Source: Acidovorax_G lacteus (GTDB lineage Bacteria > Pseudomonadota > Gammaproteobacteria > Burkholderiales > Burkholderiaceae_C). From it: a stretch of DNA of 64,000 nt. The position numbers were made by a program, and so were the translations under genes. The notes beneath the pieces are model-generated. The model was not told where the DNA came from. It was given only the letters and a program-made list of their open reading frames with translations, and searched no databases. Location: assembly GCF_039540375.1 (NCBI RefSeq), contig NZ_BAABEX010000005.1, forward strand, positions 9,374 to 73,373, in the 5' to 3' direction. This document shows, piece after piece, positions 34,525-43,695 of the stretch (positions are counted from its first letter, which is position 1; every line of letters starts with the position of its first letter).

Positions 34525-37500
34525 ATGCGTCGAATCTTTGCTGCCCTGAGTCTGTCGGTGATCGCCGGCTCCGTGAGTGCTGCGGGGCCTGCCCCTTCGG
34601 CAGCCCTGGTGCAGCGAGAGCTTGCCGAGCGCCAGCATCGTTTTCTGTCGTTGCCCGCCGAGGCTTCGGGGGGCGCTGCCTTCCGGGCCATGGTGCCGGG
34701 CCGCCAGATCGGTTTTGACACGCAGGGCGTGGTCATGGATGCGCGCGAAGGGGCGGGGCTGCAGTCCAAACAAGGCGGCGTGGGGCCTTTGCGCATGCGC
34801 TTTGAGGGTGCGGCGCCGGTACAGCCTCAGGGCTTTGACGCGTCGCCTGCGCAGTACCACTGGCTGGTGGGTCCCTCGGCGGCGTCTTGGCAGACGCATC
34901 TGCGCACCTATGCCGGTATTGCCTACCGCCAGGTGTGGCCGGGTATCGATGCCGTGTTCACGGGCAGCGCAGCAGGACTCAAGTACCAGTTCGAGCTTGC
35001 ACCCGGCGCAGACCCGGCACGCGTGGCCTGGGTGGTCGAAGGTGCTGACCGTGCGGAAGTGCTGTCCGATGGGTCGCTGGTGTGGCATGTCGCGGGCCAG
35101 CGCATGGCCGATGCGGCACCGCTGGTGTTTCAGCCGGGTGCAGGTGGGCAAGGGCAGGTCGTCGTGACTTCCGCCTACCGGCTTGAGTCTTTAGGGGCAC
35201 AGCGTTGGCGCGTGGGCTTTCGCCTGGGTGCTTACGACGCCAGCCGGCCCCTGATCATCGACCCTGCCTGGACAGGTTACTCGGGCCTGGTGGGTGGCAA
35301 TTCCGACGACCTGGTGTACGCCGTGGCGCGCGACAGCGACGGCAATACCTACGCCTGCGGGGTGACCCAGTCCACCGACCTGCCGGTGACCACGGGCGGC
35401 GGGGCCCGTGGCGCAACCGATGCCTTTGTGGTCAAGTTCAACGCCAGTGGCGCTGTGCAGTTTGTGACCTACGTGGGCGGCAGTGGTGAGGATGCATGCC
35501 ATGGCCTGGCGCTGGATGGCCTCGGGCGGATCTATCTGGCGGGTGGCACCACCTCGAACAACTTTCCCGCCGTGGGGACCGATGCCGCCAACCGGCTGCG
35601 CCGCAGCAAGACCGGCGACCACAAAGACGCCTTCGTGGTGCGTCTGGCCAACGACGGTGCCAGCGTGGGCTATGCAGGCTACATCGGTGGCAGTGAAGAC
35701 GACCAGGCCAACGGCATCGCCGTCGATGCGCTGGGACGCGCCTACGTGACGGGCTATTCCGTGTGTACCGCGTCGGCGGGCAGTGGATGCACCACGGCGG
35801 CGCCACAGTTTCCGGCACACGTCGGGCCACGCACCAGCCACGGCGGAGATGCCTCCGCGACGGGCGGCATGGACCCGTTCCTGGCCCGGGTCGCGGCAAA
35901 TGGCTCCACGCTGGAGTACGCAGGCTTTCTGGGGGGAGACGGCGGCGATGAAGCAGGCCACGCGGTCGCCGTGAAGTCCGATGGCAGCGCCGTGGTCGTC
36001 GGTGCCACCAATTCCAGCGCGGCGTCGCTGCCCACTTTGACCGGCTTTCGCACCATCACCAACAGCGACCGCACAGCCGACCTGCTGGACGCTTTTGTCG
36101 CGACGGTTCCGGAATCGGGTGGCAGTGTGACCGTGGAACTGCTCACCGGCTCTGGTGCGGGCATCGACCGCGCACTGGCCGTGGCAATCGCCGCAGATGG
36201 TTCCGTGCTGGTGGGGGGGGAGACGAGTTCATCCAATTTTCCGGCCAACAACGCCGGAGCCCGGGCGCTGGCCAACGGGCCCTACGCTTCGAACAGCGGC
36301 GGCATGGACGGCTTCATCGTGCGACTGGGCGGCAGCCTGCCGTATGCAACCTACTTGGGAGGCAGCGGGTACGACAGCGTCGGCGGCATCGCACAGGATG
36401 CCGATGCGGTGTACGTCGTGGGGCAGACGGCATCGGGGGCGGGCTTTCCGGTGCAGGCACAAAGCGGCTTGACCACCACCCCGCGCGGGCTGGACGACGG
36501 CTTCATCGTGCGGCTGACCCACCGCACCGCAGGCAGTGCTGCCCAGGTGGCCTACAGCGGTTTTCTGGGGACGGCGGCTTACGACGGCATGTGGGCCGTG
36601 GCCGCGGGCACTCTGGGGGCGGACACCATCCTGTCGGTGGGCGGCTTTACCAGCACATCCGGCTCCAATGGGTTGACCGCGCCGACCACGGGTGCGCTGT
36701 CCGGCGGTGCCATGCGCTCCAACGGACTCGTGCTGCGCATCGATCCGTTCGGGCCGCCTGCGGCCATGACGGTGGAGAGCGGCAATGGCCAGAGCACCCA
36801 AATCGGTGCGGCGTTCGCGCAGTCGCTTTCGTTGAAGATCACGGATCAGGACGGCCGCGCATTGCCCGGGGTGGTGGTGAACTTCTCGGTGCCCGGCAGC
36901 GGCGCATCCGCCTCGCTCGCGCCCTCGACATCGGCCACCACCGACGCCGCAGGCGTTGCCACCGTGACCGCCACGGCCAACATGGTGGCCGGCAGCTACA
37001 ACGTGAGCGCCACCTCCGGCAGCCTCACGGCCCAGTTCGCCCTGACCAACGCGCAGGGCTCGCAGGTCGGCTTCAGCGTGACGGCTTCGCCAGGCAGCGT
37101 CGTATTTGGTGGGCAGGCGACCTTGTCCACCTCGGGCGGCGCGGGCACTGGCGCGGTCAGCTATGCCGTGACGGCGGGCGGCTCCTTCTGCTCGGTCACG
37201 GGCAGCACCTTGTCTGCCACCGGCGCTGGCACCTGTACCGTGACGGCCACCAAAGCGTCCGACGGGAACTACCAGGCCGCCACCGCGACGGTGGATGTGA
37301 CGGTGACCAAGGCAGAGCAGGCCGGGCTTTCTGTCGTGGCCAACCCGGCTTCGGTGGTGCTCAATGGAACCGCTGCGCTGTCGACCACCGGCGGCACTGG
37401 TGCTGGCGCTGTGAGCTATGCGGTGACCGCAGGGGCCACCTCGTGTTCGGTGACAGGCAGCACGCTCACGGCGCTGGCGATTGGCAACTGCACGGTCACC

Positions 37501-39141
37501 GCGACGAAGGCAGGCGATGCCAACTACAACCCGGTGACGGGCACCGTTCAGGTGACGGTCACCCGCGCAAGCCAGAGCCCGCTGACGGTGTCGGCCGCCC
37601 CGTCTCCCTCGGTGCAGGTCAATAGATCGGCGACGCTGTCCACCACTGGCGGCTCGGGTACCGGGTCGGTGGCGTACGCCGTCACGGCGGGCGCTTCGTT
37701 CTGCTCTGTCAGCGGTGCCGTGGTCACCGGCGTGTTGCCGGGTACCTGCACCGTGACAGCGACCAAAGCGGCCGACGCCGATTTCGAGGCGGTCACCGCC
37801 ACCCTGGACATCACCGTGGGCAAAGCCGACCAGGCTGGGCTGACGGCGGTCGCATCGCCCGCGGCGATTGTGTATCTGGGTACCTCGGCGTTGTCTACCA
37901 CTGGGGGCTCGGGCTCCGGTGTCGTGAGCTACAGCATCACGGCGGGTGCAGGCCAGTGTCAGCTCTCGGGTGCCACTGTCACCGGCATTGGCGTGGGCAA
38001 CTGTACGGTCACGGCCACCAAGGCGGCCGATGCGCTGTACAACGCGGCTTCGGCCACGGTGGACATCACTGTTTCCAAGGCGGCGCAGCCCACGCTGACG
38101 CTGTCGGCCAACCCGGCCAGTCTGCAACTGCAGCAGACCGCGAGCCTGTCGGTCTCGGGTGGCGCTGGAACGGGGGGCGTCGCGTACAGCGTCACCCAGG
38201 GGAGCACGTTCTGCAGCGTCACCGGCAGCACCGTGCGCGGTGATGCGCTGGGCACCTGTGAGATCACCGCGAGCAAGGCGGGTGATGCGTTCTATCTGCC
38301 CGCTACCGCCACGCTGAGCCTCAGCGTCGGCAAGATCGTGCAGACGATCACCTTTGCTGCCCTGCCTGCCAAAGCGCTGGGCGATGCCGACTTCACCGTG
38401 TCGGCCACCGCCAGCTCCAACCTGACAGTGTCGTTTGCCAGCGCCACTCCGGCGGTGTGCAGCGTGACGGGCGCCACCGTGCGCTTGCTGGGCGTGGGCA
38501 CTTGCCGCCTCATGGCCTCGCAGGCGGGCGACGCCACCTACGCGGCTGCGTCGGCCGTGCAGCAGGACTTTGCAGTCACCGTCCCGGCAGGGGTCGGAAC
38601 GTCCATTTCCGGCAACACCCCCGGTGGGCAGGTGTTGGCCACCACCGCGGCGCCCTGGCAGTTCACGGCTGCGGGCAACGGCCTGTACCAGAGCGCGGGC
38701 TTCATCGGCGTCTCCGGCCATCCCAAGTCGCCTGGGTCAGCCTTGTCGGGCTGGAGCTTCCCTTACGGCGTGTTCGACTTCGTTGCCACGGGCGGCGCGG
38801 TCGGCGGCTCGGTGTCCATCACCTTCACCTACCCTCAGGCGCTGCCCGCCGGGGCGCGTTTCTGGAAGTACGGTCCTACGGCCTCCAACACCACGCCGCA
38901 CTGGTACCCGTTTGACTCTGCGGTCGTTGCGGGCAACACCGTCACGATCACCATCATTGATGGAGGCTTGGGCGACGACGATCTCGTGGCCAACGGCATC
39001 GTGCGGGACGCTGGCGGCATTGGCGTGCCGGCACCGTCCAACGCGGCCTCGATTCCGACCCTGGGTGGATGGGCCTTGATCCTGCTGTCGGGCTTGCTGG
39101 GCCTGTGGGGCATGCGGCACAGCCGCCGCGTGGGCCGCTGA
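34525..39141 (+). CDS. Giant secreted beta-propeller/Ig-repeat protein with IPTL-CTERM sorting signal
   Basis: A 1538-residue secreted protein. Residues 1-20 are a signal peptide (MRRIFAALSLSVIAGSVSA). An N-terminal domain (about 25-250, resembling DUF7948) precedes SBBP-type beta-propeller repeats to about 740. A Big_1-like Ig domain (about 745-845) follows, then six Ig-like repeats of about 85 residues (about 847-1355), each with two Cys in SCSVTG...GNCTVTA-type positions, and a choice-of-anchor domain (DGGLGDDDLVANG). The C-terminus is IPTLGGWALILLSGLLGLWG plus a basic tail, the IPTL-CTERM signal thought to be processed by an exosortase-like enzyme. Likely cell-surface anchored. The ATG at 34525 is preferred over the upstream TTG at 34513. 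Follows the tail-collar genes. Confidence 0.85.
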   Translation: MRRIFAALSLSVIAGSVSAAGPAPSAALVQRELAERQHRFLSLPAEASGGAAFRAMVPGRQIGFDTQGVVMDAREGAGLQSKQGGVGPLRMRFEGAAPVQPQGFDASPAQYHWLVGPSAASWQTHLRTYAGIAYRQVWPGIDAVFTGSAAGLKYQFELAPGADPARVAWVVEGADRAEVLSDGSLVWHVAGQRMADAAPLVFQPGAGGQGQVVVTSAYRLESLGAQRWRVGFRLGAYDASRPLIIDPAWTGYSGLVGGNSDDLVYAVARDSDGNTYACGVTQSTDLPVTTGGGARGATDAFVVKFNASGAVQFVTYVGGSGEDACHGLALDGLGRIYLAGGTTSNNFPAVGTDAANRLRRSKTGDHKDAFVVRLANDGASVGYAGYIGGSEDDQANGIAVDALGRAYVTGYSVCTASAGSGCTTAAPQFPAHVGPRTSHGGDASATGGMDPFLARVAANGSTLEYAGFLGGDGGDEAGHAVAVKSDGSAVVVGATNSSAASLPTLTGFRTITNSDRTADLLDAFVATVPESGGSVTVELLTGSGAGIDRALAVAIAADGSVLVGGETSSSNFPANNAGARALANGPYASNSGGMDGFIVRLGGSLPYATYLGGSGYDSVGGIAQDADAVYVVGQTASGAGFPVQAQSGLTTTPRGLDDGFIVRLTHRTAGSAAQVAYSGFLGTAAYDGMWAVAAGTLGADTILSVGGFTSTSGSNGLTAPTTGALSGGAMRSNGLVLRIDPFGPPAAMTVESGNGQSTQIGAAFAQSLSLKITDQDGRALPGVVVNFSVPGSGASASLAPSTSATTDAAGVATVTATANMVAGSYNVSATSGSLTAQFALTNAQGSQVGFSVTASPGSVVFGGQATLSTSGGAGTGAVSYAVTAGGSFCSVTGSTLSATGAGTCTVTATKASDGNYQAATATVDVTVTKAEQAGLSVVANPASVVLNGTAALSTTGGTGAGAVSYAVTAGATSCSVTGSTLTALAIGNCTVTATKAGDANYNPVTGTVQVTVTRASQSPLTVSAAPSPSVQVNRSATLSTTGGSGTGSVAYAVTAGASFCSVSGAVVTGVLPGTCTVTATKAADADFEAVTATLDITVGKADQAGLTAVASPAAIVYLGTSALSTTGGSGSGVVSYSITAGAGQCQLSGATVTGIGVGNCTVTATKAADALYNAASATVDITVSKAAQPTLTLSANPASLQLQQTASLSVSGGAGTGGVAYSVTQGSTFCSVTGSTVRGDALGTCEITASKAGDAFYLPATATLSLSVGKIVQTITFAALPAKALGDADFTVSATASSNLTVSFASATPAVCSVTGATVRLLGVGTCRLMASQAGDATYAAASAVQQDFAVTVPAGVGTSISGNTPGGQVLATTAAPWQFTAAGNGLYQSAGFIGVSGHPKSPGSALSGWSFPYGVFDFVATGGAVGGSVSITFTYPQALPAGARFWKYGPTASNTTPHWYPFDSAVVAGNTVTITIIDGGLGDDDLVANGIVRDAGGIGVPAPSNAASIPTLGGWALILLSGLLGLWGMRHSRRVGR

Positions 39142-39167
39142 CGCACATCCGCCTTGGCCGCGCGGCA

Positions 39168-39995
39168 TCAGGGCCGTGCGGGCGGGGTGGCACTCCACTG
39201 CCAGGGCAGCAGTCCGCCCAGGTGCTGCCAGGCTGCCCAGGGCGCTTCGGTGGGGGCCTCGGCACCCGCACCTGTACAGGCCTGCTGGGCGCGCGCATTG
39301 AGCGGCCAGGGCAGGCCGCTGTGCAGCACGAGTGGCCGTCCGTCGGCCGGGTGCGGCAGCGTCAGTGCCCAGGCGTGCAGCCACAGGCGCTGCAGGCCTA
39401 GCCGCTCGGCCCACCAGCGGTTCAGCGGCCCCTTGCCATGCGTGGCGTCGCCAATGATCGGGTGGGCGATGTGCTTGAGATGCCGGCGGATCTGGTGGCG
39501 GCGGCCCGTGTGCGGCTCGGCCAGTACCAGGCTGGCGCGCGTGCTGGCAAAGCGCGGATCGCTCACCTCGGGCCAGTCGCACCGAGCCAGGCGTGTGAAC
39601 CGGGTCTGTGCGGGTTGGGGCGGGGCGTCGGCAGGCGCGTCGTCGGGGCGCAGCGCGTGGTCCACATCCGCCGCTTCCGGGGCCCAGCCGCGCACCAGGG
39701 CCAGGTAGCGTTTGTGCACGCGGTGCTCGGCAAAAGCCTGGCCCAGGCGCGACGCGGCCTCGGGGTGCAGCGCCAGCACCAGCACGCCGCAGGTGCCCTT
39801 GTCGAGCCGGTGCGCCGGGTACACGCGTTGGCCCAGCTGGTCGCGCACCGCCTGCACCACAAAGCGGGTTTCGCCTGCGTCCAGCCCCGTGCGGTGTACC
39901 AGCCAGCCTGCGGGCTTGTACACGGCGACCAGGTGGTCGTCGCGCCAGAGCACGGGCAGGGCGGGCAGGGCATTCGGTAACACGGGGGCGGGCAC
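39168..39995 (-). CDS. truC: tRNA pseudouridine synthase C
   Basis: A 275-residue RluA-family synthase closest to TruC, which makes pseudouridine-65 in tRNA. Motifs are KPAGWLVHRTGLD, the catalytic Asp in AHRLDKGTCGVL (about residue 66), and GRRHQIRRHLKHIAHPIIGD. No ATG is suitably placed; the GTG at 39993-39995 is chosen, giving a length near E. coli TruC (260). A second GTG four codons later is an alternative. An internal Asp/Ala/Pro-rich insertion is present around residue 110. Confidence 0.85.
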   Translation of the reverse strand: MPAPVLPNALPALPVLWRDDHLVAVYKPAGWLVHRTGLDAGETRFVVQAVRDQLGQRVYPAHRLDKGTCGVLVLALHPEAASRLGQAFAEHRVHKRYLALVRGWAPEAADVDHALRPDDAPADAPPQPAQTRFTRLARCDWPEVSDPRFASTRASLVLAEPHTGRRHQIRRHLKHIAHPIIGDATHGKGPLNRWWAERLGLQRLWLHAWALTLPHPADGRPLVLHSGLPWPLNARAQQACTGAGAEAPTEAPWAAWQHLGGLLPWQWSATPPARP

Positions 39996-40089
39996 TAGGG
40001 AAAGCCGCGGATTGTGCCGCAGCCCCGGCGGCCTACACTGCGGCCCCGCATCTGCGTGATTCGCCCACCCTGAACCCCAAGGAGTTGCC

Positions 40090-40425
40090 ATGTCGGCTGG
40101 AGACTGGAAAGACATGTACGCCGCCGCCGTGGCGGGTGATCTGGCGCTGGTGCGCCACCACATCCGCGCGGGCGTCAACCCCAACTACCAGCACCCTGAG
40201 ATTCTGTGCACGCCGCTGGTGGCCAGCCTCATCCACGGGCATGACGAGCTTGCCCGTTTTTTGCTGGAACACGGGGCCGACCCGCAGCTCAAGTCGGAGT
40301 TTGACGACATGACGCCGCTGCAGGCGGCGCGCCGATATGGCCGCACGGCGCTGATTTCGCTGCTGCAAGGCCGCGGCGCGCGCGAGGTGCGCACGCCGTT
40401 CTGGTGGCGCTGGCTGCCCATCTGA
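40090..40425 (+). CDS. Ankyrin-repeat protein
   Basis: A 111-residue cytoplasmic protein made almost entirely of about three ankyrin repeats, e.g. TPLVASLIHGHDELARFLLE and GADPQLKSEFDDMTPLQAAR. Such proteins mediate protein-protein contacts; the partner is unknown. AAGGAG at about 40079-40084 supports the ATG at 40090. Confidence 0.82.
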   Translation: MSAGDWKDMYAAAVAGDLALVRHHIRAGVNPNYQHPEILCTPLVASLIHGHDELARFLLEHGADPQLKSEFDDMTPLQAARRYGRTALISLLQGRGAREVRTPFWWRWLPI

Positions 40426-40473
40426 CGCAAGCCGCATGGCGGCCCGGGCCTGATCCGCGACAATGCGCGGCCC

Positions 40474-41397
40474 ATGAAGAAATCCCTGCTGCCCCTTTCG
40501 CTGACCACTGCGCCCGACCGCGCCGACCCCGCACCGCTGGTGCTCTACCACGGCAAGGGCTGCCCCGACGGATTTGGCGCGGCCCTGGCGGCCTGGCGCT
40601 ACTACGAAGGGGCGGTGGAGCTGCGCGGGCTGGACCACGGCGAGGTGCAGACCCTGGCCGACCTGCCCCCGCTGGCCGGGCGGGCGGTGTACATCCTCGA
40701 CTTCTCGTTCCCGGCCGAGATCCTGCGCGGCATCGACGCGCAGGCTGCCAAGCTGGTGCTGCTGGACCACCACCGCAGCGCCGCCGACCAGCTGGAGGGC
40801 TTTGCCTGCCGCTGCGGCGCCGTGTACTTCGACATGGCCAAGTCGGGCGCGCGCCTGGCCTGGGAGTTTTTTCACCCCGACGCCGAACTGCCCGATCTGG
40901 TGCGTTACATCGAAGACCGCGACCTCTGGAACTGGCAGTACCCCGACAGCCCCGCCTACCTGGCGGCGCTCGACATGGAGCCGCAAGACATCGCGCGCTG
41001 GGACACGATTGCCCGCTTTGACGCCGCCGAGCAGGCCCGCTTCATGGAGCGCGGCCAGGCCATGGACGCCAAGTTCCGCAAGCTCGCGGCCGACATTGCC
41101 GAAGGCGCGCAGCCCGTGGTCTTCAACGGCCATGCGGGGCTGATGGTGAATGCCCCCGGCGTGTTCCACAGCCTCGTGGGCGATCTGCTGTCGCAGCGCA
41201 GCGGCACGTTTGCGCTCATGTGGTCGGCGGGCAAGGGCGGGGTGGTCAAGGTGGGGCTGCGCTCGCAGCCCGGGTTTGATTGCATCCCGCTGGCGCAGAG
41301 CATGGGCGGTGGCGGCCATCCGCAAGCCTGCGGCTTTCGCATGAAGGCCGAGCGCCTGCCCGGCCTGCTGGCAGGCGCGCTACAGGCCAACGCGTAA
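40474..41397 (+). CDS. DHH/DHHA1-family phosphohydrolase
   Basis: A 307-residue DHH-superfamily phosphoesterase. Features are the N-terminal block LVLYHGKGCPDGFGAALAAW, the DHH motif in LLDHHRSAA (about residue 90) and the DHHA1-domain motif SMGGGGHPQACGF near the C-terminus. Related enzymes cleave oligoribonucleotides or cyclic-dinucleotide products; a role downstream of cyclic-di-GMP turnover would be speculation. Metal-dependent hydrolysis is expected. Confidence 0.83.
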   Translation: MKKSLLPLSLTTAPDRADPAPLVLYHGKGCPDGFGAALAAWRYYEGAVELRGLDHGEVQTLADLPPLAGRAVYILDFSFPAEILRGIDAQAAKLVLLDHHRSAADQLEGFACRCGAVYFDMAKSGARLAWEFFHPDAELPDLVRYIEDRDLWNWQYPDSPAYLAALDMEPQDIARWDTIARFDAAEQARFMERGQAMDAKFRKLAADIAEGAQPVVFNGHAGLMVNAPGVFHSLVGDLLSQRSGTFALMWSAGKGGVVKVGLRSQPGFDCIPLAQSMGGGGHPQACGFRMKAERLPGLLAGALQANA

Positions 41398-41478
41398 AGC
41401 CCAGCCCGCCTCGGCGTGGGCCGTTGGATGTGTGGGCAGACGGGCCGAGCGCCGCAGCGCCCGCAGTGCCCGCAGTAT

Positions 41479-41934
41479 TCAGCCCCGACCCTGTGCCCCA
41501 TGCCGCTGGCGGTACACCCAGGGCGGCTGCGGGCGCGGCTGCGACCACAGCCCCTGCTGTGCCTTGCGCGCGCGCTGCTGCAGCGGCTGCAGCGCCGGGT
41601 CGGGCGTGCGCGGAGCGTGCGCGTACACCCAGGCCATGCCCGCACCCACCTGCGCACGTGCCACGTCCTGGCCGCGGCATTCCACGCGGGCCACGGTGCG
41701 GCCGTAGCTGTCGCGGTCTACGGGCGTCATGCGCGCCTGCTGGCGCAGGCACAGCGCGCGCAGGTGGTCGCGCGAGCGCAGGCCGTAGGCCTGCTTGCGT
41801 TCGGGCGCGTCAATGTCGGCCACGCGCACGCGCAGCGGCGCGGCACCCGGGGTTTTCTGGCACTGCAGCGTCAGGGTGTCGCCGTCCGAGACGGCCACCA
41901 CCAGACACCAGCCGGCCACGGCAAGCAGGGACAA
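41479..41934 (-). CDS. Thermonuclease-family (SNase-like) protein, secreted
   Basis: A 151-residue staphylococcal-nuclease-like protein. SDGDTLTLQC, VRVADIDAPERKQAYG and DRDSYGRTVARV give the Asp/Arg/Glu active-site framework. No ATG is present upstream in a suitable place; a TTG at 41932-41934 follows AAAGGAG (41940-41946) with normal spacing, so TTG is the likely start. The first 20 residues (SLLAVAGWCLVVAVS) look like a signal peptide, suggesting an exported nuclease. Confidence 0.78.
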   Translation of the reverse strand: MSLLAVAGWCLVVAVSDGDTLTLQCQKTPGAAPLRVRVADIDAPERKQAYGLRSRDHLRALCLRQQARMTPVDRDSYGRTVARVECRGQDVARAQVGAGMAWVYAHAPRTPDPALQPLQQRARKAQQGLWSQPRPQPPWVYRQRHGAQGRG

Positions 41935-42067
41935 TGCGGCTCCTTTCGGTGTGGGGCCGCGACTATAGCGGCAGGCTGCAAATCCCTGCCGCAACGGGCC
42001 TGCACCTGGGCCTGCAACTTTTGCGCTCTGCCACACTCCACCCCCAGGCGTTTGCCAGAGAGGGACC

Positions 42068-42673
42068 ATGACCACCAGCTTGACCACGCCATCCCGGCCC
42101 GCCCACCCCAGCCGCCGCGCACGCCTGCCGCTGGCCGCTGCCGCAGCGCTGCTGGCCGCCGCACTGGCCGGTTGCGCCACCAGCCCGCCGCTGCCGCGCT
42201 TTGAGCCGCAGGAGCGCTTCGACTCCGGCACCACCTATTCGCGCCTGTTCGATGCGCGGCCCGACCGCACCTGCGAGGCTGCGCGACGTGCGCTGCTGAG
42301 CCAGGGCTACATCATCACCACCCACACGCCCGACCTGGTCGAGGGCCACAAAAACTTCCAGCCCAGCGCAGAGTCGCACCTGCAGATGGTGATCCGCGTG
42401 GTCTGTGTGCCTGAATCGCCCGACGGCCGCGTGAGCCTGGGCTTTGTGACCGCCGTGCAGGACAGCTACACCCTGAAGAAGTCCAACAACTCGGCCAGCC
42501 TGGGCGTGGGGGCCATTGGCTCGGTGTCGCTGCCGCTCACGGCCAGCAGCGAATCGCTGGTCAAGGTGGGCAGCGAGACCATCGCGGCCAACAGCTTCTA
42601 CGAGAGCTTTTTTGACCTGATGCGCCGCCACCTGCTGGCCGACGACAGCACGCCCGACGAGGCACCACGCTGA
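42068..42673 (+). CDS. DUF2242-family lipoprotein
   Basis: A 201-residue protein with an N-terminal export signal ending in the lipobox LAGC (about residues 33-36), so it is probably a lipoprotein. The remainder (CEAARRALLSQGYIITTHTP ... AANSFYESFFDLMRRHL) matches DUF2242, of unknown function. A Shine-Dalgarno-like AGAGGGA precedes the ATG at 42068. A complete dispersed palindrome follows 28 bases after the stop. Confidence 0.8.
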   Translation: MTTSLTTPSRPAHPSRRARLPLAAAAALLAAALAGCATSPPLPRFEPQERFDSGTTYSRLFDARPDRTCEAARRALLSQGYIITTHTPDLVEGHKNFQPSAESHLQMVIRVVCVPESPDGRVSLGFVTAVQDSYTLKKSNNSASLGVGAIGSVSLPLTASSESLVKVGSETIAANSFYESFFDLMRRHLLADDSTPDEAPR

Positions 42674-42700
42674 GCGCTCTGCAGCACCAGGTTGCAAGCC

Positions 42701-42754
42701 AAAACGCCTGCTCGTGCTTGGAATTCAAGCACGAGCAGCTATTAAATTTATAGC
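42701..42754 (+). repeat. Dispersed palindromic repeat, complete copy 3
   Basis: CTGCTCGTGCTTGGAATTCA and AGCACGAGCAGCTATTAAAT, ending TTATAGC. Hairpin followed by an A/T-rich tail, in the same orientation as the lipoprotein gene that ends just upstream. Confidence 0.9.
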
Positions 42755-42763
42755 GGACGGCTG

Positions 42764-43222
42764 TCAGCGTTTGGCGTCGGCCCGCCAGCCCTGTGCCATC
42801 GCACCGAGCGCAATGCCCACCAGCGCCCACAGCAGCTGCGTGTTGCCCGTGCCCAGCGCGGCAATGGCCGGCCCCGGGCACACGCCGCACAGGCCCCAGC
42901 CCACGCCGAACAGCGCCGCGCCCTGCAGGGTGTCGCGGTTCCAGGGGCGGGCCTGGGTGTCGAACTGGCCGCCCAGCAGCGGCGCGCGCAGCCAGCGCGG
43001 CGCGCCCTGGTAGGCCAGCAGCGTCACCAGCACGCCGCCGCCCATCACCAGCATCAGGCCCCAGTCTTCAAAGCGCAGAAAGCCCAGCACCACCTCGGGC
43101 TGCACCATGGTGGACAGCGCCAGCCCAAAGCCGAACAGCGCCCCGGCGACCAGCGTGGCCAGCCACTGGCCCAGTGTGTGCGGCGCGCGCACGGCCATCG
43201 CGGACGGTGCGGGCGCGCTCAT
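42764..43222 (-). CDS. YeeE/YedE-type transporter, second half-protein (DUF6691-like)
   Basis: A 152-residue membrane protein with four TM segments and the motif GVGWGLCGVCPGPAIAALG (about residues 105-123). With its overlapping partner it corresponds to a split YeeE/YedE (TsuA-like) transporter, a family that imports thiosulfate or other sulfur species. The Cys in GLCGVCPGPA fits the sulfur-transfer cysteines of the family. It overlaps the upstream half by four bases. Confidence 0.82.
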   Translation of the reverse strand: MSAPAPSAMAVRAPHTLGQWLATLVAGALFGFGLALSTMVQPEVVLGFLRFEDWGLMLVMGGGVLVTLLAYQGAPRWLRAPLLGGQFDTQARPWNRDTLQGAALFGVGWGLCGVCPGPAIAALGTGNTQLLWALVGIALGAMAQGWRADAKR

Positions 43223-43695
43223 GCCAGCCCCCAGGCGATCAGGTTGGCCGTGACGAAAGCCGTGGCCATGAAGGTGAGCACCGCCAGCAGCGACGGCCAC
43301 TGCAGCGAGCCCAGGCCGCAGATGCCGTGGCCCGACGTGCAACCGTTGCCCAGCCGCGCGCCATAGCCCACAAAGAAGCCGCCCACCAGCAGCTGCCAGG
43401 TGGGCACCTGCGTGGTCTGCGCCACGCCGCCGCCCGCCCACAGCCACCACACCGCCGCGCCCAGCACCACGCCCAGCGCATACACCAGCCGCCAGCCGCG
43501 CGACTGCACAAGGCGCGCCTGCTGAAAAAACGGCCGCGTGCGCAGGGCGTACGTCCAGGTGGACGAGAACACGCTGCTCATGCCGCCCACGCGGCCGGTG
43601 CACACAAACAGCAGCGCCACGCCAGCGCCCAGGCACAGGCCGCCCAGCAGGTAGTGCTGCCAGCCCAAAGGAAAAAGGTCGGTCAGGAGGTTCAT
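43219..43695 (-). CDS. YeeE/YedE-type transporter, first half-protein
   Basis: A 158-residue membrane protein with four TM segments and the motif YGARLGNGCTSGHGICGLG (about residues 110-128), the first signature of YeeE/YedE transporters. Encoded as a pair with the following gene via an ATGA-type overlap, like PmpA/PmpB. No sulfurtransferase or rhodanese gene lies next to it here. Confidence 0.83.
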   Translation of the reverse strand: MNLLTDLFPLGWQHYLLGGLCLGAGVALLFVCTGRVGGMSSVFSSTWTYALRTRPFFQQARLVQSRGWRLVYALGVVLGAAVWWLWAGGGVAQTTQVPTWQLLVGGFFVGYGARLGNGCTSGHGICGLGSLQWPSLLAVLTFMATAFVTANLIAWGLA

